DNA of 64,000 nucleotides, taken from Colius striatus. Its lineage: Eukaryota; Chordata; Aves; Coliiformes; Coliidae. The DNA is taken from contig NC_084769.1 of NCBI RefSeq assembly GCF_028858725.1, forward strand, positions 8,743,501 to 8,807,500. Reading direction: 5' to 3'. This document shows, piece by piece, positions 46,150-58,618 of this stretch. A program made the position numbers and the translations under genes. A model generated the notes under the pieces. The model made no database searches, had not been told where the DNA came from, and saw nothing but the letters and a program-made list of their open reading frames with translations. Within the stretch, counting starts at the first letter, position 1. Each line of letters begins with the position of its first letter.

Positions 46150-46558
46150 AGCATCTTCCTTATGAGGAAAGCTGTGGGACCTGGGGCTGTTTAGTCTGGA
46201 GAAGAGGAGACTGCAGGGGGATCTCATCATAATATTTACCAATATCTAAATGGTGGGTGTCAGGAGGTTGGGGCATCCCTTTTTTTTTCTGTTGTCTCCA
46301 GTGACAGGACAAGGGATAATGGAAATAAGCTCGAACACAAAGTTCCATTTAAACATAAGGAAAAACTATTTCTCTGTGAGGTGAGGGAGCCCTGGCACAG
46401 GCTGCCCAGGGAAGGTGTGGAGGCTCCTTCCTTGGAGGTTTTTCATGAGCTGCCTGGACATGTTCCAGTGTGACCTGACCTAAGTGGACCTGCTTCTGCA
46501 GAGGAGCTTGACTGGATGATCTCTAAAGGTCCCTTCCACCCCCTACCATTCTGTGAAT
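46150..46558 (+). repeat. CR1 LINE 3' fragment, + strand
   Basis: Begins in the end of ORF2 (ATCTTCCTTATGAGGAAAGC, then CTGGGGCTGTTTAGTCTGGA). It continues through AAGTTCCATTTAAACATAAG and CCTGGCACAGGCTGCCCAGG, and ends at CCACCCCCTACCATTCTGTG. The same arrangement as the intron 4 copy suggests a shared subfamily. Confidence 0.92.
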
Positions 46559-48270
46559 ATACCATGAGGTCCCTGTGATGGTGTAATGGAGAATGTATTG
46601 GGACTGATGTTACAAAGCAGCATAAAGGGAGACTTCTCCTTTTATTGTTCTGGTGACTGAAAGGTGACTCAGAACAGTGCTATTTCTGCACAGAAAGTTG
46701 CAAGGAACACTAAAAAGTTACAGACCAGCCTGGAAACTTGGCTTGGGTTTTCTGTCTCCAGGAGTCTGTCTGCTAGGCAGAGTTAGACTCTGTGTTTCAC
46801 TGGCTCCATGTGGTTAAAGGCTTAATGCACTGGAACTTTGAATAAATCAAAGGTCACTGCCAAGTCAGTTTAGGCTCATCTCTTCATCTCTATGAACACA
46901 TTTGTGACCAGATGTTAAAGTGTTGGGATGAATGGCTTTTCAGTTGAAATGCTGAGTGCCAGCAGCTGTGGGGCCATGTCTGTTCCTTCTGCAGCCCCAC
47001 AGCTGCCACATTGCTCTCTGTGTAGGACAAAAACAAGTTTGCAAAACTTGTGTGGCAGTGAAATTAAAAGAAAAATGTTAGTTATTGTCACTTAGTTATT
47101 TTTTTGGTACTTTCCCCTGCAGAAGCAGGTGATGGAAGTGGCCTGAGTGCCCGTCACTCTCCCTGCTCAGTACAAGCCTGTGTGTTTCCTTTTTTAAACA
47201 GCAGAGCGCTGCCCAGCTCCAATGTGGATACTGCAGATGCCTCCTCCATCTCTTCAAACTGTAATCCAAAACTGGATTGTCAAGGGGAAGGCATGGCCTG
47301 TGCTATAGCTGTAGGTGTGCCTCACCTTCAAGAGAAGTGATGCCTTGTGTGCCTTGGCATACTGCTCCGTTGTGAATCCTCACAACAATGGATAGATGGC
47401 AGTTTCAGGGATTTTGCTCTTGCTGCTCCAGTTGTTTTTTCCCTGTGTCATATAGGTTGTATAAATCTTCTGGTAGTTGTGTGTGTTACTCAGATGTGTT
47501 TTGTAAGTGTTACTCCTACTAGCAGATGCCTTTCTGCATCTTCCCAGAAGATGACTGAGAAGGGAGACCTGTGAATAACCTTTTGCATGAAGGTTCAAGA
47601 TGTTTCCTGAGTCTTGTGTTTTACCACAGCAGTCTGAAAAGCCACCTCAGCTGCTCTGATTCACAGGGTTTTTAGCATAAAGGCATTTGATGCTGGATAG
47701 AGACCCAGAGAATACAGGAGCACTGAGTTTATAGGAACTGATGTAGCACTTGATATAGAACATGTAACACTAGTATGGTTAAGAAAAGTGGTTGGGGTTT
47801 TATCTGTTTGTGTTTCTTTGTGAATTAAAAGGAAGGTCAGGATGATAGCCCTGATGGGCTCTGCTCTGAGGTGAAAACCCCTGAAACCCTCCATTTGGCA
47901 AGGTGGTCTTTAGTTTTGGGGGCTTTATACATTATTTGCTCCAGCTTTCAAACCTTGGCAGTTAGATTCTCTTAATGGTGTAAAATAGCAAACCTTGTGC
48001 CCCAAAGAATAATACCTAAGAGATAACAGATACAAAGAGGCTGGTAAAACTCCAAGAAAGCAGAGATAAAAGGAAGACAAAGGGTCTGTTATAATGCACA
48101 TTTGCTGATGGAACACCGTGGGGATGGGAGGTGGGCAACGGGCCTTGGAGCAGCATGGCTGTGCTTAAAGATGTGTTTAAGTGGTAAAATGTAGTTCTAC
48201 TAGAGTTGTCTGAGGAGGCTTTGCCTGGCAGGAGTTTGCAGGCACGATGCAGTCAAGGTTTTACATTTAG

Positions 48271-48285
48271 CCACGAGATGGCACT
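48271..48285 (+). promoter_or_regulatory. CTCF-like motif
   Basis: CCACGAGATGGCACT matches the CTCF core CCASYAGRKGGCRSY at all but one position (G at the fifth base). It could act as an insulator or loop anchor 6 kb beyond ACTR3. Motif evidence only. Confidence 0.4.
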
Positions 48286-50340
48286 TTCCCACAAGAAATG
48301 TGGCATCGCTGCAGCCTGGAAAACCTTTTGTCCCAACCTGCCTGGAAAAATAGGGTCTAACTGAAGCATCTGGTGGCAAACCTGCACAGAAAGGCTGATG
48401 CCTTCTAGTTGCATCACAGTGAGGAAGATTAGAGCCTTATCTTCGTATTTGAAGTCAATAAATCAGAGTCTCCCTGCAGATATAAGTGCTCAGATGTCTG
48501 CAAGATGTTCCAGCCAACAGAAGTGGTGTGAGATTACCTGGGGATGCTGGGCTGGAGCGAGTCCCTCAGAACTGAGGCTCTCAGAGGTGCACTGGAGGGG
48601 GATCAACATATGGGGAGATAACTGGGAAGAGGCTTTTGTGCTCTCATTGCAACTTACTTCTGAACTAATTCAGCCTTTCCTTGCACCTGATCATGGGGAG
48701 CACACAGGAGACAGCCTGGGGATGCTGTGGGCAGTTGCTTATGTGTTTTAAGACCTGATGCACTCCCAAGCAGAGATAAATCCAGGCAGAGGTTTGCTCT
48801 ATCAGTTGATAGAAATTCATTGTAACTAGTTACCACTAGTGTGTTGTAGTTGTCACCCCCAAAGTGTAGATAATGACAATATTGCCCTAATGTGACGATT
48901 CGTACCGCATGGGTGTCACAGCAGTGGTGTCAGTATAGTGCATCTGACACCTCTGAGCAAACTGTGCTTTTACCTGAGAGCTGGTTTGTAGAAGAAGAAT
49001 GTTTTTGCAGAAGTGTACTATCAGCATGATGTTTTCATCAGGAAGATTTTTCTGGTGCTTGATTGAATTTCCAGCCAGTGTCCATCCTTCAGACAGCCCT
49101 GGCCTGGAGTTAGGGCACTCCTGGGCCCAGATCTTGACCTTATGCTTCTTAGTTCTGGCTGACAAGCAATGATGGGGAACCTGTCATTTCTACTTTTGTT
49201 CTATTTCTGATTAAATATCTTTTCTGAATGCCTGAGAAGTTTTGTGAGGTAGTTGTGAGGCTTCCCAGCTTTGCACAGGCTGCAGAGAGCCTCATCCCAT
49301 CGACAGGGAGGGTTGCAGGTGAGAAGTGGGAATGGAGCTGAGCATCTTCCACATGCTAATGGCATAGTGCAGTTTAAATACATCCAAATTGTGCTTGTTT
49401 AAGCCAGCTGAGTTATTTTTACTGGAAAGGATGTTGTGAGGGGTATCTTGCTGCCCAGTTTTGAAACCTTCCCTCAGCTATGAAGGACTCAGAGGTGAGG
49501 GGTGATTGTGCTATGTCTGTATGATTGCGTTCAACTCATGAACCACCTGCTCGCTCCTCTTTGCCCTGCCCACCCTGCAGGTCCTTCTGCAGGACCACAG
49601 CTTGCTGCACCACTCTGGAAGCTGCTGAAGTTTGTCAAAGCCAGATGAATGGGGACTTGTCTCTGATGTAAAAGTGAGAGAGTGCCTGATGCCTCAGGAG
49701 CAGAGCCAGAGGGGCTGAATGCAGGTCACGGAGCAGCAAACAGGAGCTGCGGAGACGTGGTGCTGACACAGCTGCATCCCACAACATAACCCACATGTTT
49801 CTCTAGGTGATGTTGGGGGCCCTAGGGTGCTCTCAGGAGTTCCCCTGGGAGACTTGGTGCTTCAGCTCCTCACTGTAGGGATGTGCTACACTGGCAAAGG
49901 CAGTTGAGCTCTTGTATTGGGAAACAAGGTGTATAAGAGTGTATAAAAGACAGAGAAAACAAATGACACTCTATTTTCCAATGCCCTGAAAGTTTAAACA
50001 CATAAATGTCTGCTCCAGGCAGACTCAGCCCTGACCTGAGCTGCAGCAGGATTATGGGCCCTGCACAGCCGTCATGAGTCCCCTGAGCCTCCTCCTAAGT
50101 GTGGCCACTGCCTTCCTAAGTGTGCCTTAGTAAAAAGGTAATGAAAATTGCTTTGCTTCATTGTTTACTCTCTTTTCCCCAAGGAAAAAGAATGTTATTG
50201 TTTCTATAGTTGGTAAAGTTTGGGAGAATTAATGAAAATGCAGGTTCTATTTTCCTCCAGTGTGAAAACTCTTTTGCTTTAGGAATTGATAACATTTGAA
50301 ATCAGAGGATTTCCTTCTCTGGGAGTAAGGCTTCTATATG

Positions 50341-50370
50341 TGAATATATGTGTATGTATATATATATATG
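50341..50370. repeat. TA/TG microsatellite
   Basis: An alternating TATG/TATA tract of about 30 bases. Confidence 0.75.
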
Positions 50371-50862
50371 TCACATGGCTTGCAAAAGGTGTTGCCTGTG
50401 CAAACTGAAGAGCACTTAAAAGGTTTTTAAAGATGGCAGCTGAGAAATTACCTTGGTTTGGTTGGAGGGGCAGCAGGACACTCTAGGAGCTGTAGAGGAC
50501 TCTCCCCTAATCTGGGGCAGAGACATTTTGGCAGAGTGGATGGGAGTCTCTGGGATTCTTTGCCTTTGGCTTGAAGCCCTGATTCACTTCAAGTACTAAT
50601 TTGGTTTCTATTTGTTTTTTCTTGCCCTAAACAGGGATAAGTTTGTGTATTATGTTTTGAGTGTGTTTGACCAGCAGAGGAGAGAAAAGAGGGACTGGGA
50701 ATTCTGAGAGATCTTCCTGAGGCAAGAAGAAAAAAGGTAACCATGGTACAAGAGCTCCTGCTCGCCCAGTTGGGATGGCAGGTCAAGAAAGGAACTTCTC
50801 CAATACCCAAGAAATGATCAATACCTGCTGCCTGGCCAAGGGGCTCCTTGCTTCAAACCACA

Positions 50863-51302
50863 GAGAATCATGGAATGGTGAGGGTGGGAAAGGGACCTCT
50901 AGAGATCATCCAGTCCAAAGCCCCCTGCTAAAGCAGCTTCCCCTTGATCAGGGGATACAGGAACATGTCCAGGTGGGTTTGGAAACCTCCAGAGAAGGAG
51001 CCTTCACCCTCTCCCTGGGCAGCCTGTGCCAGGGTTCACTCACCCTTACAGTAAAGAAATTTTTCCTGAAGTTGAAGTAGAACTTCTTGTGTTCCAGTTT
51101 CTTTCCATTACCCCTTGTCCTGTCACTGGGCACTACAGAAAAAAGTGATGCCCCATCATCCTGACATCCACCCTTTAGGTACTTCTAAGTGTTGATGTGG
51201 TCACCCCTCTTTTCTTCTCCAGGCTAAACAGCCCTAGATGCCACAGCCTTTCCTCATAAGAAAGATGCTCCGGTCCCCTGATCCTCTCTGTAGCTCTTCA
51301 CA
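50863..51302 (-). repeat. CR1 LINE 3' fragment, minus strand
   Basis: On the + strand it opens AATCATGGAATGGTGAGGGT. It has CATCCAGTCCAAAGCCCCCT, the TCCCTGGGCAGCCTGTGCCA block, TTACCCCTTGTCCTGTCACT and the CTCCAGGCTAAACAGCCCTA end of ORF2. This is the complement of a 5'-truncated CR1. The long GTCCTGTCACTGGGCAC-type 3' UTR differs from the copies at 55 and 58 kb, so it is another subfamily. Confidence 0.92.
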
Positions 51303-54300
51303 TGCCTTGAGCTTTCAGACAGCACATTACTGTGGCACCACTGACCTGGCCTGGTGCCTTTCAGCCTCTTCCTTCCTCTTGCCCAGCACTTTGCTAGTGA
51401 GATCCAGAGCCATCCTCTTGGGCCTTTTGTCTTTTCAACTGCAGCAAGGTTATAAATGCAAGTGTCAGCATCTCAGCAGAGAAATGGTGCTCGACACTTC
51501 ACATGAGGAATAAAAGAGGAGCAGGAGAGCATAAAGCAAAGGCAATTGCAAAGACTTAAAACCTGAGTTAGGTTTTTGTTCAGTACTTGTATTTGTCTGT
51601 GAGAGCTGTGGCTCCTCTCTGAAGAAGGATCCCAGCTTAAGTGAGTGTATAAATGCATGTATTAGCTGAGTAAACACACCTGACTTGTTGATATTGCCTT
51701 TATATTGATACAAACCTAGAAGTGTGCACAGGCAGCATTGAAGTGAGAGGAGGTTTTGCTCATTCATGGGCAGATCACACACCAGGAAGCTAATCATGTG
51801 TATCAGGCTTTACATAGCAGTGGCTCTAATAACTCTCTGCCCTCGTAGGTGAAAAAATTCAGATGTGATGGAAAAGCCCATTGAAGCCTCAGGTCTTCAC
51901 AGGATGAGTGCAAGTGTTCTGACTTGCTGCATAATGGTTATTTATGTGGTGCATTTACCACGATTCTTTAGCTATTACATAGGAATTAGGTGATGATTAG
52001 AATCCTGTATGTTTTTTTGAGCAAGCCCTGTGACAGAGGACTGGGTCACTTGTGGCATTGGTTCCCTGAGCTCTTTGTACACAAGTGGGGATGCTGACCC
52101 TGCAGTGTGGAGGGCTCTTAGCCTCAGTGGTTATACCCTGTGTGCTCGGGGGCTTTTATCCATCCTTCCCTTGCCTATCCCATGGCTCCAGCATGGAGGA
52201 TCTGCCCCGGGACCGGCTGCTTCCTCATCCCATGTGGGACCTGTCTGGGGAAAAATCCAGAGGGGCAACAGGAGCTCCATCCCACAGGAGTGACAGCAGA
52301 GACCTGCTCCCTACTTTGGCCTGTGCCCTGGCCCCAGCATCAAACAGCACCTTGAGGTCTTCTGGAAGGACATGCTGAAAAAAGCCAGCATTTTAGCAAA
52401 AGCCCAAACCAGGTCATTGTGTCTGCTTGAGGTTTTTCAGTAGGATTTTTTGTTGACATTTTTGTTTTACTCCTGCACAGATCAGTGCAGAGGTTTGATA
52501 GTGGTGACCTATATACTCAGGGCTCCCAAGAAATTCACGTTTCTCCAATAACAGCAGCATATTTTCCCATGTTCCAGCAGCAGTGCTGGACATTTCTGTA
52601 ATATCTCCTATGCTGCACCACAACCAGGTTTTAGATATTTACAAATCAGATCTAAGGAGAATGCATTGCTGGCACCAGCACTTCATCTGTTCTCATATTG
52701 TTGCTTTTGACAAAATTTTAAACTAAAAAACTAGAGAACATTGCCAGTGCCATGTACTAGAGATGGAGATCCCCTGGGCCCCCTGTGCTCACTGCTTTGC
52801 TCTCCCATCAGCATGTAAGGAGCAGCTTCCAGGCAAAACGCAGAGGAATAACTCACCCCAGGTACCAAAACAGCCCTGGGTACTCCTGGGTCACCTGAAA
52901 TCAAGATGGAGTTTCAGATAAGCTGCTTCAAGGTAAAATTGGGGAGGCAATCATGAGAAAAAGAAGGGAGACAACTGGCTGCTGTTGTTCTCATTGGCTG
53001 TGAAACAGTAACAGAAATTTAGACTGCTCCCCAAGATTACCACACAATAATTGGTCAAGGAGCCACAGATGTACAGAAACCTAATTTTTGCCTTTTATAT
53101 CTAGAAAATGTCTATTGGTGCATCTTGTCTCATCTTGTAGGAGCACAGACTATTGTATCTTCTAAGCCTCACGTCAGATGCAAATGCTGATACTGTTTGG
53201 GTTATTCATCCGTATCCGTATTGAGGAACATCAGTTTGGTGAAGACCACAAGGCCTTCAGGATACAACACACTGCAACAGCAACACCTCCTCGTCACTTC
53301 TTCAACTCACCTGAGCTTCAGATGCAATCTTCTCCCAAAACAACCCCAAGAACAGCTGGGTGTAATTCAGCCCATAGCTTGTACGTCTGTAATTCACACA
53401 GATCAATTTTCTGAGCCAAAACCTCCAGGTACCTTATTTCAGGTGGGGGCTTCCTGAGGAGGAGGTGACAAATACACATGGTCTGAAACAAATCAAAGGG
53501 TAATGCCAGGCAGTGGAATACTATCAGATACCTTCTGTCTGTGGATATTGAATGCAGTTACCAAGCAGCTAAGGGAACTGCCTGATTTGGCAGGAATGAG
53601 CTGCCAAAGAACTTCCAGGGTTTCTAGTCACCATGTATGTAACTTTCAGCAGTCCCCAAAGGAAAGCCTTGTAACATTTGCCACAGCTTTTGGTAGGATT
53701 GTGATGCACCACAAGTGCTCTCTGAACCTCATAAACTGCATTAGATCATGTCCCATTAAGCCTCTGGTGGGGCTGTAACTGCTGGGAGCTCTCCTGGGGC
53801 AGCCGCTGCTCCTTACAACGTGATTTTCCAAAGCAGGACCTTAACCTGCCTGGTCTCCCTGATACTGCAGCATTCACCTTGATTAGCTGTAATGCATGGG
53901 CATTGTTAACTCAGCCCAAATAACTCTTGGACAGCTTTGAAATATGTTTAGTGTTTTTTATGAGGGTTATGCTTTTAAATAAAGCAGGGCCTTGAAAAAC
54001 GGTCTTGAAAAGGTGTGGGCCTTTTGCAATAGCTTTTAAAAAGAATCTATTTAAATAAAGAACATGGTCATGGGTTTAATCATTTAGGCAGCCTACTTTA
54101 TAGGAAAATAATTCACTATTTCAGATTCTAGTTCAAGAGGAAGAAATAAATTCTATCAGTTCATAGAAATAATAAATTAGACTGTGACAAGATGCTGTAT
54201 ACATCCATCCATCCCTGTATTAAAGGGGGAATGATGTGATGTGGGTGTGAAATGAAGGACCCAGTCATTGAACTAGGCGAAGTCCAGCTCACTTTCATTA

Positions 54301-55467
54301 ATCAAGATGATTGCAGCAGCCAAATATTTGATTAAAAGGATGTGTAAAAATAGACATTGAAGAAAATAAGCCTGCATAGGTCTTTGGCTGCTGAACCTGG
54401 GACCACCACAACCCTGGAACTACAGCAGCCGGAGAGGGTTGAAACTGTCTCAAGCCCCCACCTAAGGGACTGGTGAAAATTAACAGCACAGGAGAAAAGC
54501 TCTTTAAAGGTCACCTCAAATTACACATGGAGGCTGACATCTCAAAGCAGTCATTTAGCACAGGACTGCCTGTTGCAGTTGTTTTTCAGGAAAGGGGTTT
54601 TAATTACAGTAAACACTTTGTGCATCCAGTAAGGACGGGATGTAATGGGGAGGATTTGTGCTCCAGTGTCACCCTCTGCAGTGGGGCTGGGTCATTGGAG
54701 TGCTCCCTTTGCAGCTGAGGGAGGGAAACACGATGTAACTTGTCTGATGCTTAAAAAAAGCCATCTGCAAAGTGACTGGAAGGGAGGATGAGGGGCTTGG
54801 TTGGTGAGGCTGCTTGTGAAATATTTCCTTAAAAGTATGCCAGAAGCAGTCCTGAAAAATACTGCCCTGAAAAAAAAAAAACAGGCAGGCAAAAACTTTC
54901 ATGCTCTAAAGGCAGACTAAAGGAAAATCAAAGAGCTCTAAAGGGCCTTTTAAAGTTCTGTTTCATTACTACTGCTACTATCATTGCTGGAAATGGCATT
55001 TAAAAAACCCCAGTGTCCAATGGTTTTTGTAAGTAGGAAACACAATCAAAATCTAAACAGCCATTTAATAGGGAGGACGACCACAATCTCTTGTGAAGAA
55101 AAGCGTGTTTTCTTGTTGTGGACAAAAACCAGAAACGCCTAAAAAGATGTCATTTCTGGCAGGGTTTTTCATGCTGAAGCTTCACTAAAACTGTGGAAAA
55201 GGGCAAACAGGAATGTTTTCATTTTATCTCGAGATGGAAACTACTGGAGTAGCGTTGTCTCGTTGCGGGGAGGTTGTCACTGCAGCAGCCTGGAGGAGGC
55301 AGCTGGGCTGGGGCTGGGGCTGTGCTCAGGTGCCAGTGCCTGTAGCATCTGGTTGGTGTTGGTCCAAAACCAGTGCATGATGCTGCATCCTGTTTCTTAG
55401 AAGTTGTAGGACTTCACAGACAAATTGATTGTCTGTCAGGGAGGTTTTCCTGCTCTTCCAGCTGGCT
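51303..55467. other. Intergenic DNA, no gene recognised
   Basis: Unique sequence. The part at about 53,930-54,180 is unusually AT-rich, with TTTAAATAAAG-like words repeated, inside a GC-richer surround. A12 at 54,870-54,881 and a GGGCT-type short repeat near 55,303-55,322 are the only simple repeats noted. Confidence 0.6.
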
Positions 55468-56224
55468 TCACAAGGCCAAGTGCCAGGTCTGTACTTGTGT
55501 CACAACAACCCTGTGCAATGCTACAGGCCAGGGGCAGAGTGGCTGGAAAGCTGTCTGGTGGAAAAGGACCTGGGACTACTGGTTGACAGCAGCTGAACAT
55601 GAGCCAGCAGTGTGCCCAGGTGGCCAAGAAGGCCAATGGCATCTTGACCTGGATCAGAAACAACGTTGTCAGCAGGAAGAGGTAGATGATCATTCCCCTG
55701 TGCTCGGTTTTGGTGAGGCTGCACCTTGAGTGCTGTGTTCAGTTCTGTGCCTCTCTCTACAAGAGGGACATTGAGGTGCTGGAGATGGTCCAGAGATGGG
55801 CAATGAAGCTGGAGAAGGGTGTGGAGAACAAGTCTGATGAGGAGCACCTGAGGGAACTGGGGATGTTTAGTCTGGAGAAGGCTGAGGGGAGACATGATCA
55901 CTCTCTATAACTACCTGAAAGGAGGCTGTAGTGAGGTGGAGATTGGTCTTTTCTCTCAAGTGATGAGTGATAGGGCAAGAGGAAGCAGCCTCAAGTTGCT
56001 CTCGGGAAGATTTAAATTGGAGATTAGGAAGAACTTTTTCCCTGAGAGGATTGTTAGACACCGTCCCAGGCTGCCCAGGGAGCTAGTGGAGTCACCATCC
56101 CTGGAGATATATGAGCCACATAGATGAGGTGCTGGGGGACATTGTTCAGTGGTGGACTTGTCAGCGTGAGGTTGTTGGTTGGACTTGATGATCTTTTCCA
56201 ACCCAAATGGTTCTATGAGTCTAT
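55468..56224 (+). repeat. CR1 LINE fragment with ORF2 tail, + strand
   Basis: About 750 bases containing the end of the CR1 reverse-transcriptase ORF (peptide [20 protein letters not shown], then [16 protein letters not shown]). Then come TATAACTACCTGAAAGGAGG, CCAGGCTGCCCAGGGAGCTA and TTGGACTTGATGATCTTTTC, ending GGTTCTATGAGTCTATG. Stops and frame changes show it is dead. It is the longest CR1 in the window, with the antisense copy in intron 1 close behind. Confidence 0.93.
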
Positions 56225-58043
56225 GTTCCATTCCCTCCACATGCAGCCACACTGCAATCTGCTTGCATTTCTTTGGACACTCCCGTTTTGCAACACCTTT
56301 GAGCATGTGGCTGTCATGGCTCCTGTTTAGCCCCCCCAAGGCCACTCTTGCTGGTCCTCAGCAGCTGTGACCATTCTCCTCTGCCATCCCGCCGTGGCTC
56401 CGTCTGGTGCTGGTTCCTGCTGTGTGTTCCCAGTGGCTGTCCTAAGGTCCTGAGACACAGGGATGGTTTGGTGACATCTGCCAGTTGCTGCTTACATTTA
56501 CTTTATTATCTGTTCTTGATCTTGAACTATTTCTGTGTTACTGCTTCCCAAGCTTCGCTTTCTCTCTGAGTAAGAATCCCACAGTCTGGATTGTATTTCC
56601 TACTTACACAAGGTGGCTTTTTTACTCTCTCATTTAGTCAATATCTGACTAAATTCGTTATCCCCTCTGGACATCTCAGCCTCTGAATTAGTCTCTTCTG
56701 TAAATGCCATGAATCTACCACTAACTCCCCAAGCCACATGGTGAGGGAATGTATTAAATGACGCTGGTCCTAAGCAGTCTCTTTGGTGCCTGCTAAGGCT
56801 TTAGCTGGAATTATTGCATTAAACAAGAGGCAGGGATGCATTAAACAATGACCCAGGGATGTCTCACCCTCTGTGGGGACTCAGCAGGTGCTGGAGATGC
56901 AGCCAATCTTTCTTGTTGGGGCTGGGGAGAGAAGGCAGCATACTGATGTAGCTCATCCTGCCAGAGTTGGGGAGCACTGCTGCATGATGTCCCTCCAAGG
57001 ATCAACACCAGAAGGAAAGGGAACATCACTTTTTCTTTGCATCTTTAACCTCTAGGTCATCGTTTCTTGCTTTTCTCTGACTGTTTCTGAAGATGCTTTT
57101 GTTTATCCCAGGCAAAAACAATGGGAGCTCCTGAAACATCATTAATTTCCTCGAGGAAAATGCCAAATCTGTCCTGCCAGAGAGAAAGGATGGGAAGAAG
57201 AGATTATAGTGCTGAGGCTAAGAGATGGGATATCTGAAGCTCATGGGAGGGTGGTCTGCTCTACTCTGCATCTATTAATTGACAGTATTTCATGTGCAGT
57301 GGAGCTGGAGGAGAAACGTTGATTCTAAACAACGATGATAATAATAAAAAAATGATAATTCAACAAGAAATACAATTCAGGGAAGCGTGAGTAAAATGTA
57401 AAGCCTTTTTGCTAGATGGACTGCAGAGCCTCAGTGCATCCTGGAGAATTTCATAAATCTAATGAAGCTTTCACACCTTCGGGGACAGGACTTAAGCTGC
57501 TGGGTTCCCCATCCATCTTGGGATCAATAGCGCAGTTAAGTAAAAATCACCTGCAAATAAAGAACACAGAGCTGCGAGTGCAGCTCATCTCTCACAGAGG
57601 AAACAGAATAATCATCAAAAAGCCCAAGCCAGCAATTTTCACACTCGCAGCTTTATCTGTGACGGTGCTTTTTCTGGGATGACCCAACAGTAAATCAGGT
57701 GATCATGGGGTTGCAGGTAATTTCACATGTGGTAGGACTCTCTATTGACATGGGAAAAAACAAATGAGTGTGAAGACATGTATGAAACACAAAGGCACTT
57801 TGTGAACCCCCCACTTGGCCCCTTTCAGCTACCACTTGCTGCAGCCTGACAATCCTGCAGCTCTCTGTGCAGCAGCTTGTGGGCCTGCCTTGGAAACTGA
57901 CTCCTGAAAGTGCTTAAATGAAGAGCCATACTTCCTTTCTCACTTTGGGGAAATGAGGAGTGCATGCTCCCTGCCCCTGTGGCTTTACCCACCTGGGAAG
58001 CCTATGGCTTAGCTCAGGTTTAAAGGTGGGATTTGTCTCAAAA
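56225..58043. other. Spacer between two oppositely oriented CR1 copies
   Basis: Unique-looking sequence with no gene recognised. The part near 57,330-57,720 looks low in repeats and is a possible conserved non-coding block, but this cannot be judged without alignment. Confidence 0.55.
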
Positions 58044-58618
58044 ATCAGAGAAACATAGAACTGGAAAAGATATTTAAAGTCAAGTCCAACCACTAACCTC
58101 ACATTACCAAGCCCATCACTAAACAAGATCCCTCAGCACCTCGGCTTCATGGATTTTATATATCTTCAGGGATGGTGACTCCACCACCTCTCTGAGCAGC
58201 CTGGGACAGTGTTTAACAACCTTCTCCGTGAAAAAGTTCGTCATAACCTTCAATCTAAACCTTCCCTAGAGCAATTTGAGGTTGTTTCCTCTTATCCTAT
58301 CGCTTATTATTTGGGAGAAGACATTGACCTCCACCTTCCTACAACCTCCTTTCAGGTAGTTGTAGACTGATCATGTCTCCTTTCAGCCTCCTCTTCTCCA
58401 GGCAAAATAACCCCAGTTCCCTCAGCTGCTCCCCATCAGACTTGTTCTCCTGACCCTTCCCCAGTGTCTGGATATGTTCCAGCACTTCAATAGCTCTCTT
58501 GTTGTGTGGGGCCCAAAGCTGAGCACAGCACTTGAGGTGCAGCCTCACCAATGCTGAGTACAGGGGGACAATCTCTTCCCCGGTCCTGCTGGTCACACAT
58601 TTACCCAGTCCCAGGTAT
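58044..58618 (-). repeat. CR1 LINE fragment with ORF2 tail, minus strand
   Basis: On the + strand it starts AATCAGAGAAACATAGAACT. It has AGTCCAACCACTAACCTCAC, a GAGCAGCCTGGGACAGTGTT block, the TCAGGTAGTTGTAGACTGAT segment and the antisense ORF2 tail (minus-strand peptide [20 protein letters not shown]). It belongs to the same general type as the copies at 22.1 and 55.5 kb. Confidence 0.92.

Larger units (their letters stand above)
46559..50862. other. Intergenic DNA, no gene recognised
   Basis: Mixed-composition unique sequence between two CR1 copies. The only items noted are a CTCF-like motif at 48,271 and a short TA microsatellite at 50,341. Open frames are short with no supporting features. 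Confidence 0.6.

Noticed and set aside
55686..55910. Open frame [17 protein letters not shown]... as a host gene
   Set aside because: It is the ORF2 tail of the CR1 at 55.5 kb, as shown by the near-identical peptides at 22.5 and 58.5 kb.
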